Assembly (NCBI RefSeq): GCF_007828035.1
Contig: NZ_VITV01000008.1
Coordinates: 1-64,000 of the forward strand
DNA from: Nitrospirillum amazonense
GTDB taxonomy: Bacteria > Pseudomonadota > Alphaproteobacteria > Azospirillales > Azospirillaceae
Reading direction: 5' to 3'
DNA: 64,000 nt
Shown here: in pieces, positions 17,556 to 25,963 of the stretch
How positions within the stretch are numbered: the stretch's first letter is position 1
How the letters are laid out: each line of letters starts with the position of its first letter
Made by a program: the position numbers and the translations under genes
Notes under the pieces: model-generated
What the model saw: the letters and a program-made list of their open reading frames with translations, nothing else
What the model was told of the DNA's origin: nothing
Database searches by the model: none

Positions 17556-18272
17556 ATGACTCAGCTGACCGCCGCCGTTGTTCCCGCTACGCCACTGAAC
17601 GGGCTCGGGGAAGAGGCCCTTGTTCATAGCTTGCTTGAGCTGTTGGAGCGTGCCGAAGGCGACGTGGATTGGGACCCGGAATCCGCCAAGCGCGCGATTA
17701 ACAGGGCGTCTGATATTCTAAAAGTTGAACTGGAAAGAACCTCCGTCATGCATGGCATGGATGGCGGCGGGCTTGCGCCTTGGCAGGTCCGCCGGGTCAC
17801 CGCTTACATGGAGGAGCATCTGTCGGAACATATCTCCGTCAAGAAGCTCGGTGAGGTCGCTCGCAGAAGTGCGTCGCACTTCTGCAGGGCATTCAAGCGT
17901 ACGATGGGCGAGACGCCGTATAGCTTCATTACACGGCGGCGCTTGGCGCTGGCCCAGCGGATGATGTTGACCAGCGATGCGCCGCTCAGCGAGATCGCCG
18001 TTGCTTGCGGATTTTCCGACCAGTCTCACTTCACCAACCGCTTTCGCGGAGCGACAGGACAGAGTCCGGCGGCTTGGCGGCGTGAACGCCGTGAGCGCGC
18101 GGGCCGATTCAGAGAGCGCCCCCCAATCGCGTCGCGCCCCCAAGGGCCCCCTCAAGGGCCCCCTCAAGGGCCCCCTCAAGGGCCCCCTCAAGGGCCAACG
18201 CCTGACCAGCCTGATATCCCTGGGGACGTAGCGACATCGGAAGCGGCTGGGTCGATCTGCCGCCCGACGTAA
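17556..18272 (+). CDS. AraC-family transcriptional regulator with QGPP repeat tail
   Basis: 238 residues from ATG 17556 (GGAAAG just upstream); the upstream extension to 17418 is AT-rich and unlikely to be translated. A short N-terminal region is followed by the AraC DNA-binding domain (about 85-190): LAPWQVRRVTAYMEEHL, then KLGEVARRSASHFCRAFKRT, then IAVACGFSDQSHFTNRF. The C-terminal 55 residues are disordered and proline-rich, with QGPP repeated four times plus QGPT, encoded by a 12-bp tandem repeat. It is an AraC regulator without a large sensor domain. It is divergent from the conserved unknown gene. Its target is not known. Confidence 0.87.
   Translation: MTQLTAAVVPATPLNGLGEEALVHSLLELLERAEGDVDWDPESAKRAINRASDILKVELERTSVMHGMDGGGLAPWQVRRVTAYMEEHLSEHISVKKLGEVARRSASHFCRAFKRTMGETPYSFITRRRLALAQRMMLTSDAPLSEIAVACGFSDQSHFTNRFRGATGQSPAAWRRERRERAGRFRERPPIASRPQGPPQGPPQGPPQGPPQGPTPDQPDIPGDVATSEAAGSICRPT
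18141..18197. repeat. 12-bp coding minisatellite (QGPP codons)
   Basis: Four perfect copies of CAAGGGCCCCCT (18141-18188) followed by a partial copy (CAAGGGCCA). Each unit encodes Gln-Gly-Pro-Pro, so copy-number change by slippage keeps the frame. It lies in the C-terminal tail of the AraC regulator. Confidence 0.95.
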
Positions 18273-18338
18273 GCAGATGCTCCGGCGCCAGCCGGCGCTG
18301 GTGGTCTGGTTCGATGTCGGCCACACGACCGGCCGTGA

Positions 18339-18550
18339 TCGCCGTCATGGGGGCCGGCCAGCGCTTTCGAATTTGCATTCACGGCGGAACTGAAATCCGC
18401 GGCGGTGGTTTCAGCCCTGGATGACTGGGCCTTGCCGTCCATCATCGTGTCTGCGGTTTATCCCCCGGGGCGTATGCCCAGCGGCAAGGCAAGGGCCTTT
18501 GTCACCTTCGTGGACAACTACCTGCGGGAAGGGTGGCACGTGAGGCGACA
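18339..18550 (+). pseudogene. LysR-family regulator remnant (C-terminal fragment only)
   Basis: In one frame between the AraC gene and paoA the translation contains ALDDWALPSIIVSAVYPPGR followed by MPSGKARAFVTFVDNYLREG. This is the typical C-terminal end of the LysR substrate-binding domain (DW-LP...-AVYP-R...-K-RAFVDF). A stop codon at 18336-18338 closes the frame upstream, no DNA-binding domain is left, and the AraC gene occupies the place where the rest would be. I read it as the tail of a decayed LysR gene, possibly a former regulator next to paoABC. The exact edges are approximate. Confidence 0.65.
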
Positions 18551-18612
18551 CCTTTGCGGTGAGCTGTGGAGCAGTGACGTGTTTGCGGTTGGGCGGTGGC
18601 GGAGGGGACGAT

Positions 18613-19317
18613 ATGCGACATCATGGAAACGCCGACGTCAGCCGGCGTGGATTGCTGCTGGGGGCGGCGGCGTCCGCCGCCTTGACGGCGACGCCGCGGC
18701 ACGGCCAGGCTATGCCGGCTGACGGCGATGCGCCGCCGGCCCCCCATCCCGGTCCGGCGCCCGTCATGAATCCTGTAATGAATCGCGTGTCCCTTACCGT
18801 GAACGGCACGGCGCAGACGCTGGAGGTGGACACCCGCACCACCCTGCTCGACGCGCTACGGGAGCATCTGCACCTGACCGGCACCAAGAAAGGGTGCGAC
18901 CATGGCCAATGCGGCGCTTGTACCGTCATCGTCGATGGCCGGCGCATCAATTCCTGCCTGACCCTGGCCATCATGCATGAGGGCGGCAGCGTCACGACGG
19001 TGGAAGGGCTGGGCACGCCGGCCAGGCTGCACCCCATGCAGGCCGCTTTCGTGAAGCATGACGGGTATCAGTGCGGTTACTGCACGCCGGGCCAAATCTG
19101 CTCCGCCGTCGCCGTGCTGGATGAGATCAAGGCCGGCATTCCAAGTCACGTCACCGCCAGCCTGACGGACGCCCCCCAGCCCACCCATGCCGAGATGCGG
19201 GAACGCATGAGCGGCAACATCTGCCGTTGCGGCGCCTATTCCAACATTCTGGACGCCATGACCGACGTGGCGGGCCAAAGGACGGCGGGCCAACAGAACG
19301 GGAGGGATCCGGCATGA
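18613..19317 (+). CDS. paoA: Periplasmic aldehyde oxidoreductase, [2Fe-2S] subunit PaoA
   Basis: 234 residues from ATG 18613, preceded by GGAGGGG. The N-terminus has a twin-arginine signal ([15 protein letters not shown]), so the folded complex is exported by Tat. Two iron-sulphur sites are visible: plant-type [12 protein letters not shown] with a later NSCL, and the C-terminal helical cluster [10 protein letters not shown] with GNICRCGAY. Size and motifs match E. coli PaoA/YagT (229 aa). It passes electrons from the molybdenum subunit toward FAD during oxidation of aldehydes, including aromatic aldehydes, to acids. It ends in ATGA with paoB. Frames starting upstream at 18559 are less likely. 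Confidence 0.9.
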   Translation: MRHHGNADVSRRGLLLGAAASAALTATPRHGQAMPADGDAPPAPHPGPAPVMNPVMNRVSLTVNGTAQTLEVDTRTTLLDALREHLHLTGTKKGCDHGQCGACTVIVDGRRINSCLTLAIMHEGGSVTTVEGLGTPARLHPMQAAFVKHDGYQCGYCTPGQICSAVAVLDEIKAGIPSHVTASLTDAPQPTHAEMRERMSGNICRCGAYSNILDAMTDVAGQRTAGQQNGRDPA

Positions 19318-20279
19318 AGCCCTTCACCTATGAGCGCGCCACGTCCCCGGCCGATGCCGCGGCCAAGGCGGCCAGCATACCGGGCGCCCGCTTCATCGCC
19401 GGCGGCACCAATCTTCTGGACCTGATGAAGCTGCAGATCGAGACGCCGGCCCATCTGATCGACTTGAACGGCCTGGGCCTGGACAAGATCGAGGATACGC
19501 CGGACGGCGGCCTGCGCATCGGGGCCCTGGTGCGCAACACCGACCTGGCTGCCGACATGCGGGTGCGCCGGCACTATGGCGTGCTAAGCCGGGCCCTGGT
19601 GGCCGGCGCCTCGGGCCAATTGCGCAACGTCGCCACCACCGCCGGCAACCTGCTGCAACGGACCCGCTGCCCCTACTTCTATGACCCCAACCAGCCCTGC
19701 AACAAGCGCCAGCCCGGCAGCGGCTGTTCCGCCATCGGCGGTGTCAGCCGCCAACTGGGGATCGTCGGCACCAGCGAGGCTTGCATCGCCACCCACCCCA
19801 GCGACATGGCCGTGGCCATGCGGGTGCTGGACGCGACCGTGGAAACGGTGCGGCCCGGCGGTGCTTTCCGCGCAATCCCCATTGCGGACTTGCACCGCTT
19901 GCCCGGCGATACGCCGCATGTGGAAACGACGCTGGAGCAAGGGGAACTGATCACGGCCGTGACCTTGCCCAAGCCGGTGGGCGGCGTGCAGCTGTATCAC
20001 AAGGTGCGCGACCGCGCCTCCTACGCCTTCGCGCTGGTTTCCGTCGCCGCCATCATGCAGCCCGGCGACACCAACGGGATCGCATGGGGCCGGGTGGCGC
20101 TGGGCGGCGTGGCGCCCAAGCCCTGGCGGGTGGAGGCGGCGGAGGCGCACATGAAGCAAGGCGCCAAGGCGGTCACTGCCGGCCTGCTGGCCGATGCGCG
20201 TCCGACGGCCGACAACCGGTTCAAGATCAAGTTGGCCGAGCGCACGTTGGCCGCCGTCCTGACCGAGGCGAGGGGGTGA
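19314..20279 (+). CDS. paoB: Periplasmic aldehyde oxidoreductase, FAD subunit PaoB
   Basis: 321 residues from ATG 19314, overlapping the paoA stop; GGAGGGAT lies just upstream. It has the FAD-binding motif of the xanthine dehydrogenase medium subunit ([15 protein letters not shown]) and the second motif [18 protein letters not shown]. The cysteines in [19 protein letters not shown] and GCSA match the extra [4Fe-4S] cluster known for PaoB/YagS. It has no signal of its own, so it probably travels with PaoA. It is the middle gene of paoABC, and only 4 bp separate it from paoC. Confidence 0.9.
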   Translation: MKPFTYERATSPADAAAKAASIPGARFIAGGTNLLDLMKLQIETPAHLIDLNGLGLDKIEDTPDGGLRIGALVRNTDLAADMRVRRHYGVLSRALVAGASGQLRNVATTAGNLLQRTRCPYFYDPNQPCNKRQPGSGCSAIGGVSRQLGIVGTSEACIATHPSDMAVAMRVLDATVETVRPGGAFRAIPIADLHRLPGDTPHVETTLEQGELITAVTLPKPVGGVQLYHKVRDRASYAFALVSVAAIMQPGDTNGIAWGRVALGGVAPKPWRVEAAEAHMKQGAKAVTAGLLADARPTADNRFKIKLAERTLAAVLTEARG

Positions 20280-20283
20280 GGCC

Positions 20284-22479
20284 ATGAAGTTCGACACACC
20301 CGCCGCCACCAACCCCATCGACCAGCTGAAGGTGGTGGGGAAGGCCACCGACCGCATCGACGGGCCGCTGAAGACAACCGGCACGGCCCCCTATGCCTAT
20401 GAGCGGCATGACGTGGTGGCCAACCAGGCCTACGGGTTCATCCTGGGATCCGCCATCGCCAAGGGCCGCATCAGCCGCATGGACGTCGCCGCTGCCAAGG
20501 CCGCCCCCGGCGTCATTGCCGTCGTGACGGCGGAAAACGCGGGCGCGCTGGGCAAGGGCAAGTGGAATACCGCCGCCCTCCTGGGCGGGCCGGAAATCCA
20601 GCACTACCACCAGGCGGTGGCCCTGGTGGTGGCCGAGACGTTCGAGCAGGCGCGCGACGCCGCCAGCCTGATCAAGGTGGACTATCAGGCGGAGGCCGGG
20701 GCCTATGACCTGGCGGCTGCCCGGAGTGGCGCGACGGTGGCCAAGGGCGAACCGGACAGCACGGTGGGCGATTTCAACGGCGCCTACGCCGCGGCGCCGG
20801 TGCAGCTGGACGCCACGTACACGACGCCCGATCAAGGCCACGCGATGATGGAGCCGCACGCCACCATCGCTGCCTGGAATGGCGACAAGCTGACCCTGTG
20901 GACCGCCAATCAGATGATCAACTGGGGCGTGAAGGACGTCTCGCAAACCCTTAACATGCCGGAGGAAAATATCCGCCTGATCTCGCCCTACATCGGTGGC
21001 GGCTTCGGTGGCAAGCTGTTCGTGCGCAGTGACGCGCTGATGGCGGCCCTGGGCGCGAAGGCGGCGGGCCGGCCGGTGAAGGTGGCGCTGACCCGGCCCC
21101 TGATGTTCAACAACACCACCCATCGTCCGGCCACCATCCAGCGTATCCGCATCGGCACCACGCGTGAGGGCAGGATCACCGCCATCGGCCATGAAAGCTG
21201 GTCCGGCGATCTGCCCGGTGGCAAGCCGGAGACGGCGGTGCAGCAGACCCGCCTGCTTTACGCCGGGGCCAACCGCCTGACCGCCATGCGTCTGGCCGTG
21301 CTGGACCTTCCGGAGGGCAACGCCATGCGGGCCCCGGGGGAGGCTCCGGGCTTGATGGCCCTGGAGATCGCCATGGATGAAATGGCGGAAAAGCTGGGTA
21401 TGGATCCCATCCAGTTCCGCATCCTGAACGACACGCAAGAGGATCCGGAAAAGCCAGGCCGCCCCTACTCGCAACGCCAGCTGGCGGAATGCCTGCGCCA
21501 GGGGGCGGAGCGCTTCGGCTGGGCCAAGCGCAGCCCAAAGCCCGCCAGCGTGCGCGAGGGCCGCTGGCTGGTGGGCGTGGGCGTGGCGGCGGGCTTCCGC
21601 AACAACCTGGTGACCAAATCCGCCGCCCGCGTGCGGCTGGATGGCCAGGGCATGGTGACGGTGGAAACGGACATGACCGACATCGGCACCGGCACCTACA
21701 CCATCATCGCCCAGACGGCGGCGGAAACCATGGGCGTGCCGCTGGACAGGGTAGCGGTGCGCTTAGGCGACAGCAGCTTCCCCGTCTCCTGTGGCTCCGG
21801 CGGGCAGTGGGGCGCCAACAACTCGACGGCGGGCGTCTATGCCGCCTGTATGAAGCTGCGCCAGGCCGTGGCGCGCAAGCTGGGCTTCAACGCCGCCGAG
21901 CCACAATTCGCCGACGGCCATGTCTCATCCGGCGGGCACACCGTGCCGCTGGCCCAGGCGGCCAAGGATGGGGAACTGGTGGTGGAAGACCTGATCGAAT
22001 ACGGCGACCTGGACAAGAAGTACCAGCAATCCACCTTCGCCGGCCATTTCGTAGAGGTGGCAGTGGACGGCGCCACGGGTGAGATCCGGCTGCGCCGCAT
22101 GCTGGCGGTCTGTGCCGCCGGACGCATTCTGAACCCCAAGTCGGCCCGCAGCCAGGTCATCGGTGCCATGACCATGGGGGCGGGGGCGGCCCTGATGGAG
22201 GAACTGGCGGTGGACAAGCGCCGGGGCTTCTTCGTCAACCATGACCTGGCGGGATACGAGGTACCGGTGCACGCCGACATCCCGCACCAGGAGGTGGTCT
22301 TCCTGGACGAGGTCGATCCCATCTCCTCCCCCATGAAGGCCAAGGGGGTGGGCGAGCTGGGGATCTGCGGCGTGGGGGCGGCGGTGGCCAACGCCGTCTA
22401 CAACGCCACCGGCGTGCGCGTGCGCGACTATCCCATCACCCTGGACAAGATCCTGGACCATCTGCCGGAAATGACCTGA
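20284..22479 (+). CDS. paoC: Periplasmic aldehyde oxidoreductase, molybdenum subunit PaoC
   Basis: 731 residues, against 732 in E. coli PaoC/YagR. Xanthine oxidase family large subunit: an ald_Xan_dh_C-type N-terminal domain (KVVGKATDRIDGPLKTTGTA), GGGFGGKLFVRSD in the cofactor region, and the base glutamate in GVGELGICGVGAAVANA near the C-terminus. It holds the molybdopterin-cytosine-dinucleotide active site that hydroxylates aldehydes to carboxylic acids. No paoD-like insertion chaperone gene follows in this window, so cofactor loading must rely on a gene elsewhere. Confidence 0.92.
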   Translation: MKFDTPAATNPIDQLKVVGKATDRIDGPLKTTGTAPYAYERHDVVANQAYGFILGSAIAKGRISRMDVAAAKAAPGVIAVVTAENAGALGKGKWNTAALLGGPEIQHYHQAVALVVAETFEQARDAASLIKVDYQAEAGAYDLAAARSGATVAKGEPDSTVGDFNGAYAAAPVQLDATYTTPDQGHAMMEPHATIAAWNGDKLTLWTANQMINWGVKDVSQTLNMPEENIRLISPYIGGGFGGKLFVRSDALMAALGAKAAGRPVKVALTRPLMFNNTTHRPATIQRIRIGTTREGRITAIGHESWSGDLPGGKPETAVQQTRLLYAGANRLTAMRLAVLDLPEGNAMRAPGEAPGLMALEIAMDEMAEKLGMDPIQFRILNDTQEDPEKPGRPYSQRQLAECLRQGAERFGWAKRSPKPASVREGRWLVGVGVAAGFRNNLVTKSAARVRLDGQGMVTVETDMTDIGTGTYTIIAQTAAETMGVPLDRVAVRLGDSSFPVSCGSGGQWGANNSTAGVYAACMKLRQAVARKLGFNAAEPQFADGHVSSGGHTVPLAQAAKDGELVVEDLIEYGDLDKKYQQSTFAGHFVEVAVDGATGEIRLRRMLAVCAAGRILNPKSARSQVIGAMTMGAGAALMEELAVDKRRGFFVNHDLAGYEVPVHADIPHQEVVFLDEVDPISSPMKAKGVGELGICGVGAAVANAVYNATGVRVRDYPITLDKILDHLPEMT

Positions 22480-22490
22480 GGAAAGCGCCC

Positions 22491-22518
22491 CGTCCACCCC
22501 GGGCCTGTTGGGTGGACG
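22491..22518. terminator. Hairpin between convergent paoC and ridA-like genes
   Basis: A 9-bp perfect stem, CGTCCACCC (22491-22499) with GGGTGGACG (22510-22518), around a 10-nt loop in the short gap between converging genes. There is no T tract, so it may act as a weak bidirectional terminator. Confidence 0.5.
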
Positions 22519-22542
22519 ACACGGCACCATAATAAGGCTGGG

Positions 22543-23043
22543 TCAGTGCTTCACCTTGGCGGCGGTCACCTCGATTTCCACCAGGGCGCCGGGCAGCACC
22601 AGGGCCGCCACCTTCACCGTGCTGCGTGCCGGCTTGTTGGGCTGGACCACCGTGCCGAAGTACTGCGTCCAGGCGGCCTGCAGGCCGGCGAAGTCGATGT
22701 CGCCGCCCTTATTGGGGTCGCCCGCCAGGAAGACGTGCGCCTGCACCACGTCGCCCATGCCATAGCCCAGGCCTTCCAGCGTGGCCTTCAGCTTGCCCAG
22801 CACGCTCAGCGCCTGCGCCTGGGTGTCGCCATAGGCCTGGACGCTCCCCTTGGGGGCATTGGGATCGATGACGGAGGCCAGCGTGCCGCTGAGGTACACC
22901 GTCTCCGCCCCGGCGGGCACTGTGACGGCGGCGGCGATGGGGCTGTCGGCGTTGGGGCCTTGCGTGCGGACAATGCCGGTTTCGGCCAAAGCGGGCGTGG
23001 CGGCCAGCAGGACCAGGGCGGGCAGCAGGACGGACAGGCGCAT
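22543..23043 (-). CDS. Exported RidA-family protein
   Basis: 166 residues from ATG 23043 with a strong ribosome binding site (GGAAGGAG). A cleavable signal peptide (LLPALVLLAATPALA) precedes a RidA/YjgF domain: VYLSGTLA, the central YGDTQAQALSVLGKLKATLE stretch, VVQAHVFLAG, and a final VEIEVTA. Cytoplasmic RidA deaminates reactive enamines/imines; secreted versions are common, with unknown roles. It lies 78 bp downstream of the creatininase-type gene on the same strand and is probably co-transcribed. Confidence 0.87.
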   Translation of the reverse strand: MRLSVLLPALVLLAATPALAETGIVRTQGPNADSPIAAAVTVPAGAETVYLSGTLASVIDPNAPKGSVQAYGDTQAQALSVLGKLKATLEGLGYGMGDVVQAHVFLAGDPNKGGDIDFAGLQAAWTQYFGTVVQPNKPARSTVKVAALVLPGALVEIEVTAAKVKH

Positions 23044-23088
23044 CTTCTTGAATCTCCTTCCGAGTGTTGGCTAAGCCGGGCCGGGGCG

Positions 23089-23112
23089 GGGCCTTGCGAC
23101 GTCGCAAGGCCC
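23089..23112. repeat. 24-bp perfect palindrome between the creatininase and ridA-like genes
   Basis: Arms GGGCCTTGCGAC and GTCGCAAGGCCC abut exactly. It starts 9 bp after the creatininase stop, inside the gap before the RidA-like gene on the same strand. It could be an mRNA-stabilising or attenuating hairpin, or a binding site; no T tract follows. Confidence 0.7.
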
Positions 23113-23121
23113 TCTTGACGT

Positions 23122-23871
23122 TTAGACGGCGGGCTCGTTGCCGAAGGCTGCGACCTCGGCCACCAGGCCAGTCACCGCCAGTCGCACCAGTTGGCCACCC
23201 TTTTCCGGCGTGGCCAGCGCGGGATCGGAGCCCATGCGGCCGTCCGGATGCCGGGCGCGGAAGTCCAGCGCCTCCCGGATGGGGCCGGAGCCGGCGATCT
23301 TGGGCGTGTACTCGGCCGTCTTGATGGCGTCCGGATACGCCCATTGCGTCACCGCGATTTCCGACGGGGTGGCGTGGCTGCCGTGGCCGGCGGGAAACAG
23401 CTGATGCGCCAGGGCGTTGACGCCCGGCAGATCCCACCAGTTGCGCAGCTTTAGGGCGAAGCCGGCACGGCGCTTGGCGAAGCTGGCCTCGGCATACAAT
23501 TCGGAGAAGGCGGCCTCGATGGTGGCGACGTTGCCGCCATGGCCGTTCAGGAAATAGATCCGCTCGAAACCGTGCACGGCCAGGGATCGCACCCAGTCGC
23601 CGATCGCCGCCATGAAGGTGGAGGGGCGCAGGCTGATGGTGCCGGGGAAGCCCAGGTGGTGCTGGGCCATGCCGATGTTGAAGGTGGGCCCCACCAGGAT
23701 GTCGGCGCCGCCCTTGTGCGCCTCATGCGCGATGATCTCCGGGCACAGCCAGTCCGTGCCCAGCAGGCCGGTGGGGCCGTGCTGCTCGTTGGAGCCGATG
23801 GGGATGACGATGGTCTTGGAGCGTTCCAGGTGGCGCTCGGTCTCCGACCAGGTGGACAGGTGCAACAGCAT
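23122..23871 (-). CDS. Creatininase-family amidohydrolase
   Basis: 249 residues from ATG 23871, preceded by GAGGAA at a good distance; the frame upstream to 24066 is proline-rich and not homologous. Metal-binding family motifs are present: IPIGSNEQHGPTGLLGTDW (Glu, His, Asp ligands) near residues 30-50 and FLNGHGGN near 108. Members hydrolyse cyclic amides or N-glycosidic formamides (creatinine, riboflavin or mycofactocin intermediates). Which substrate applies is not visible. The neighbouring exported RidA-like gene is probably in the same operon. No signal peptide, so cytoplasmic. Confidence 0.87.
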   Translation of the reverse strand: MLLHLSTWSETERHLERSKTIVIPIGSNEQHGPTGLLGTDWLCPEIIAHEAHKGGADILVGPTFNIGMAQHHLGFPGTISLRPSTFMAAIGDWVRSLAVHGFERIYFLNGHGGNVATIEAAFSELYAEASFAKRRAGFALKLRNWWDLPGVNALAHQLFPAGHGSHATPSEIAVTQWAYPDAIKTAEYTPKIAGSGPIREALDFRARHPDGRMGSDPALATPEKGGQLVRLAVTGLVAEVAAFGNEPAV

Positions 23872-24049
23872 GGGTTCGTTCCTCAAAGCCTTATTGGCCG
23901 CCACCATAGGGTGGACCACCGGCAAAGGCATCCCAAAAGCGCCCCGGGGAACCGGGGCACCACCTTGGCGGTTGGCAGGGGATGGGGGATGAACGCCGGG
24001 CGTGCTGGAGGGGGCTTGCCGGACGGAACCTGCTTTACGGATTTGCGCC

Positions 24050-25963
24050 ATGCGACGGGCATTCAAGATAATCGGCTGGTCCCTGGGTGTGCTGGTGGTA
24101 CTGGTGCTGCTGGCCGGAACGGGGGTCTATTTCTTCGTCACGTCCGACTATGTGCGCGCCCAGCTGGAAAACCGGGCCGATGCTTTTTCCGGGCGCAAGA
24201 CCAAGATCGGCAAGATCTCCGTTCATTGGGGCTGGGTCACCCACATCCTGCTGGACGACGTGCAGGTCTCCAACACCGACTGGGGCCAGGCGCCGCACCT
24301 GTTCACGGCCAAGCAGATCGAGCTGGATATCGAGCTCAAACCCCTGCTGCTGCACCGCGACCTGGTGTTCCCCCAGTTGATCCTGCGCCAGCCGGTGGTG
24401 GCGCTGGAAAAGAACGACCAGGAACAATGGAACTGGAGCCCGGCGGAAAGTCCGGTGGCCAGTGGCACCGTGAATCAGCTGAAGCCCGAGAGCCGGGATG
24501 AGGTGCCGTTGATCGGCCGGCTGGAGATCGACGACGGCCGCGTCAGCTATCGCGACGCCAAGCGCAAGCTGAACCTGGACGGCACGGTGCAGACGGCCAC
24601 CGGCCAGGCCCCAGCCGAACCCAAGGCCGAACTGGATCTGAAGGGCAGCATCGAGAACCAGCCCCTGACCGTGCACTTCGTCGGCGGCAGCGTCCTCATG
24701 CTGCGCGACACGGACCAGCCTTATCCCGTGGACCTGAAGGTTGATTACGGGGCCACCAAGCTGACGGTGAACGGCACTTTGGAGGATCCCTTCCAATTCA
24801 CAGGATCCAATGTGCAGGTGGCGCTGTCCGGCCCCAACCTCTCGGACATCTTTCCCCTGCTGGGCATTCCGGGCCCGCCCACGCCGCCGTACCGCATCAC
24901 TGGCAAGCTGACGCATGAGCCCGGCGTCTGGCGGGTGGTGGACATGGCCTGGCATGCGGGCGACAGCGACCTGGCCGGGGACATCGCCATCGACCACCAT
25001 GCCAAGCCCTCTTTCCTCACGGCGCATCTCACATCCGACCACCTGGCCTTCGCCGACTTGGCCCCCCTGGTGGGCGCCACGCCCGGCGCCAAGGGCAACC
25101 TCTCGGCGGAGCAGAAGAAGACCCAGGCCCAGCTGGAGGCGACGGGGGACCTGTTCCCCAACGTACCGCTGAAAATGGAACGGCTGCGCGCTATGAACAT
25201 GGATGTCAGCCTGGACGCCCGCCACGTGGTGGCGCCGGACTACCTGCCGGTGCAGACGCTGAACTTCCGTGTGCGCGTCCGGGACGGGCAGGCGATGGTA
25301 GACCCGTTGCGCATGAGCGTGGCCGGCGGCACCCTGGCCGGCACCCTGGCGCTGGACGCCCGCACCGAAAACCCGCAGGCCCGCGCCAATCTGACCTACC
25401 AGGACGTGGACCTGAAGACCTTCTTCCGCGGGTCGGACTATTTCGACACCACCACGGGCAAGCTGAGGGGCCGCGTGCAACTGGTGGGGAATGGCCATTC
25501 CTTGGCAGAGGTCATGGGCTCGGCCACAGGCAACGTCGTCGTCACCATGTCCGGTGGTACCATCAGTTCCCTGATGGTCAGCCTGGCCGGCTTGCAGATC
25601 GCCGATGCCCTGGTGCTGTACATTACCGGCGACGACCAGATCCCCATTCGCTGCGCCCTGGGCCGCCTGAATTTCAACCATGGCCAGGTGGCTTTCGACC
25701 GCACCCTGATGGACACCCGCAAATCGGTTGTCCACGTCAACGGCGAGGTTCGGTTGAAGACCCAGGAGGTGGATACCGAGGTCACGGCCGACACCAAGAA
25801 GTTCGACCTTCTGGACCTGCACGCCCCCGTGGTGGTCAGGGGCAAGATCCGCTCCCCCCGCATCACCATTGGCCGCCTGATCCCCATCCCGCTGCCCGAC
25901 TTCGGCGGCGCCGACGACGTGGATTGCGACGGCCTGACGCGGCAACTGTTGGCCGCCGATTAG
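24050..25963 (+). CDS. AsmA-family inner-membrane protein
   Basis: 637 residues from ATG 24050. A single N-terminal membrane anchor (IIGWSLGVLVVLVLLAGTGV) is followed by a long periplasmic part with the AsmA start (RADAFSGRKTKIGKISVHWG), repeated beta-rich strands, and the C-terminal AsmA domain (GNGHSLAEVMGSATGNVVVT, then GGTISSLMVSLAG). AsmA-like proteins are thought to move phospholipids between membranes or to affect outer-membrane assembly. It converges on the sensor kinase gene, with the two stop codons interlocked in four bases. The coding call is secure; the precise role is not. Confidence 0.85.
   Translation: MRRAFKIIGWSLGVLVVLVLLAGTGVYFFVTSDYVRAQLENRADAFSGRKTKIGKISVHWGWVTHILLDDVQVSNTDWGQAPHLFTAKQIELDIELKPLLLHRDLVFPQLILRQPVVALEKNDQEQWNWSPAESPVASGTVNQLKPESRDEVPLIGRLEIDDGRVSYRDAKRKLNLDGTVQTATGQAPAEPKAELDLKGSIENQPLTVHFVGGSVLMLRDTDQPYPVDLKVDYGATKLTVNGTLEDPFQFTGSNVQVALSGPNLSDIFPLLGIPGPPTPPYRITGKLTHEPGVWRVVDMAWHAGDSDLAGDIAIDHHAKPSFLTAHLTSDHLAFADLAPLVGATPGAKGNLSAEQKKTQAQLEATGDLFPNVPLKMERLRAMNMDVSLDARHVVAPDYLPVQTLNFRVRVRDGQAMVDPLRMSVAGGTLAGTLALDARTENPQARANLTYQDVDLKTFFRGSDYFDTTTGKLRGRVQLVGNGHSLAEVMGSATGNVVVTMSGGTISSLMVSLAGLQIADALVLYITGDDQIPIRCALGRLNFNHGQVAFDRTLMDTRKSVVHVNGEVRLKTQEVDTEVTADTKKFDLLDLHAPVVVRGKIRSPRITIGRLIPIPLPDFGGADDVDCDGLTRQLLAAD

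Noticed and set aside
24035-25945. 636-codon open frame antisense to the AsmA-like gene
   Set aside because: No homology visible; the plus-strand gene has anchor and AsmA motifs.
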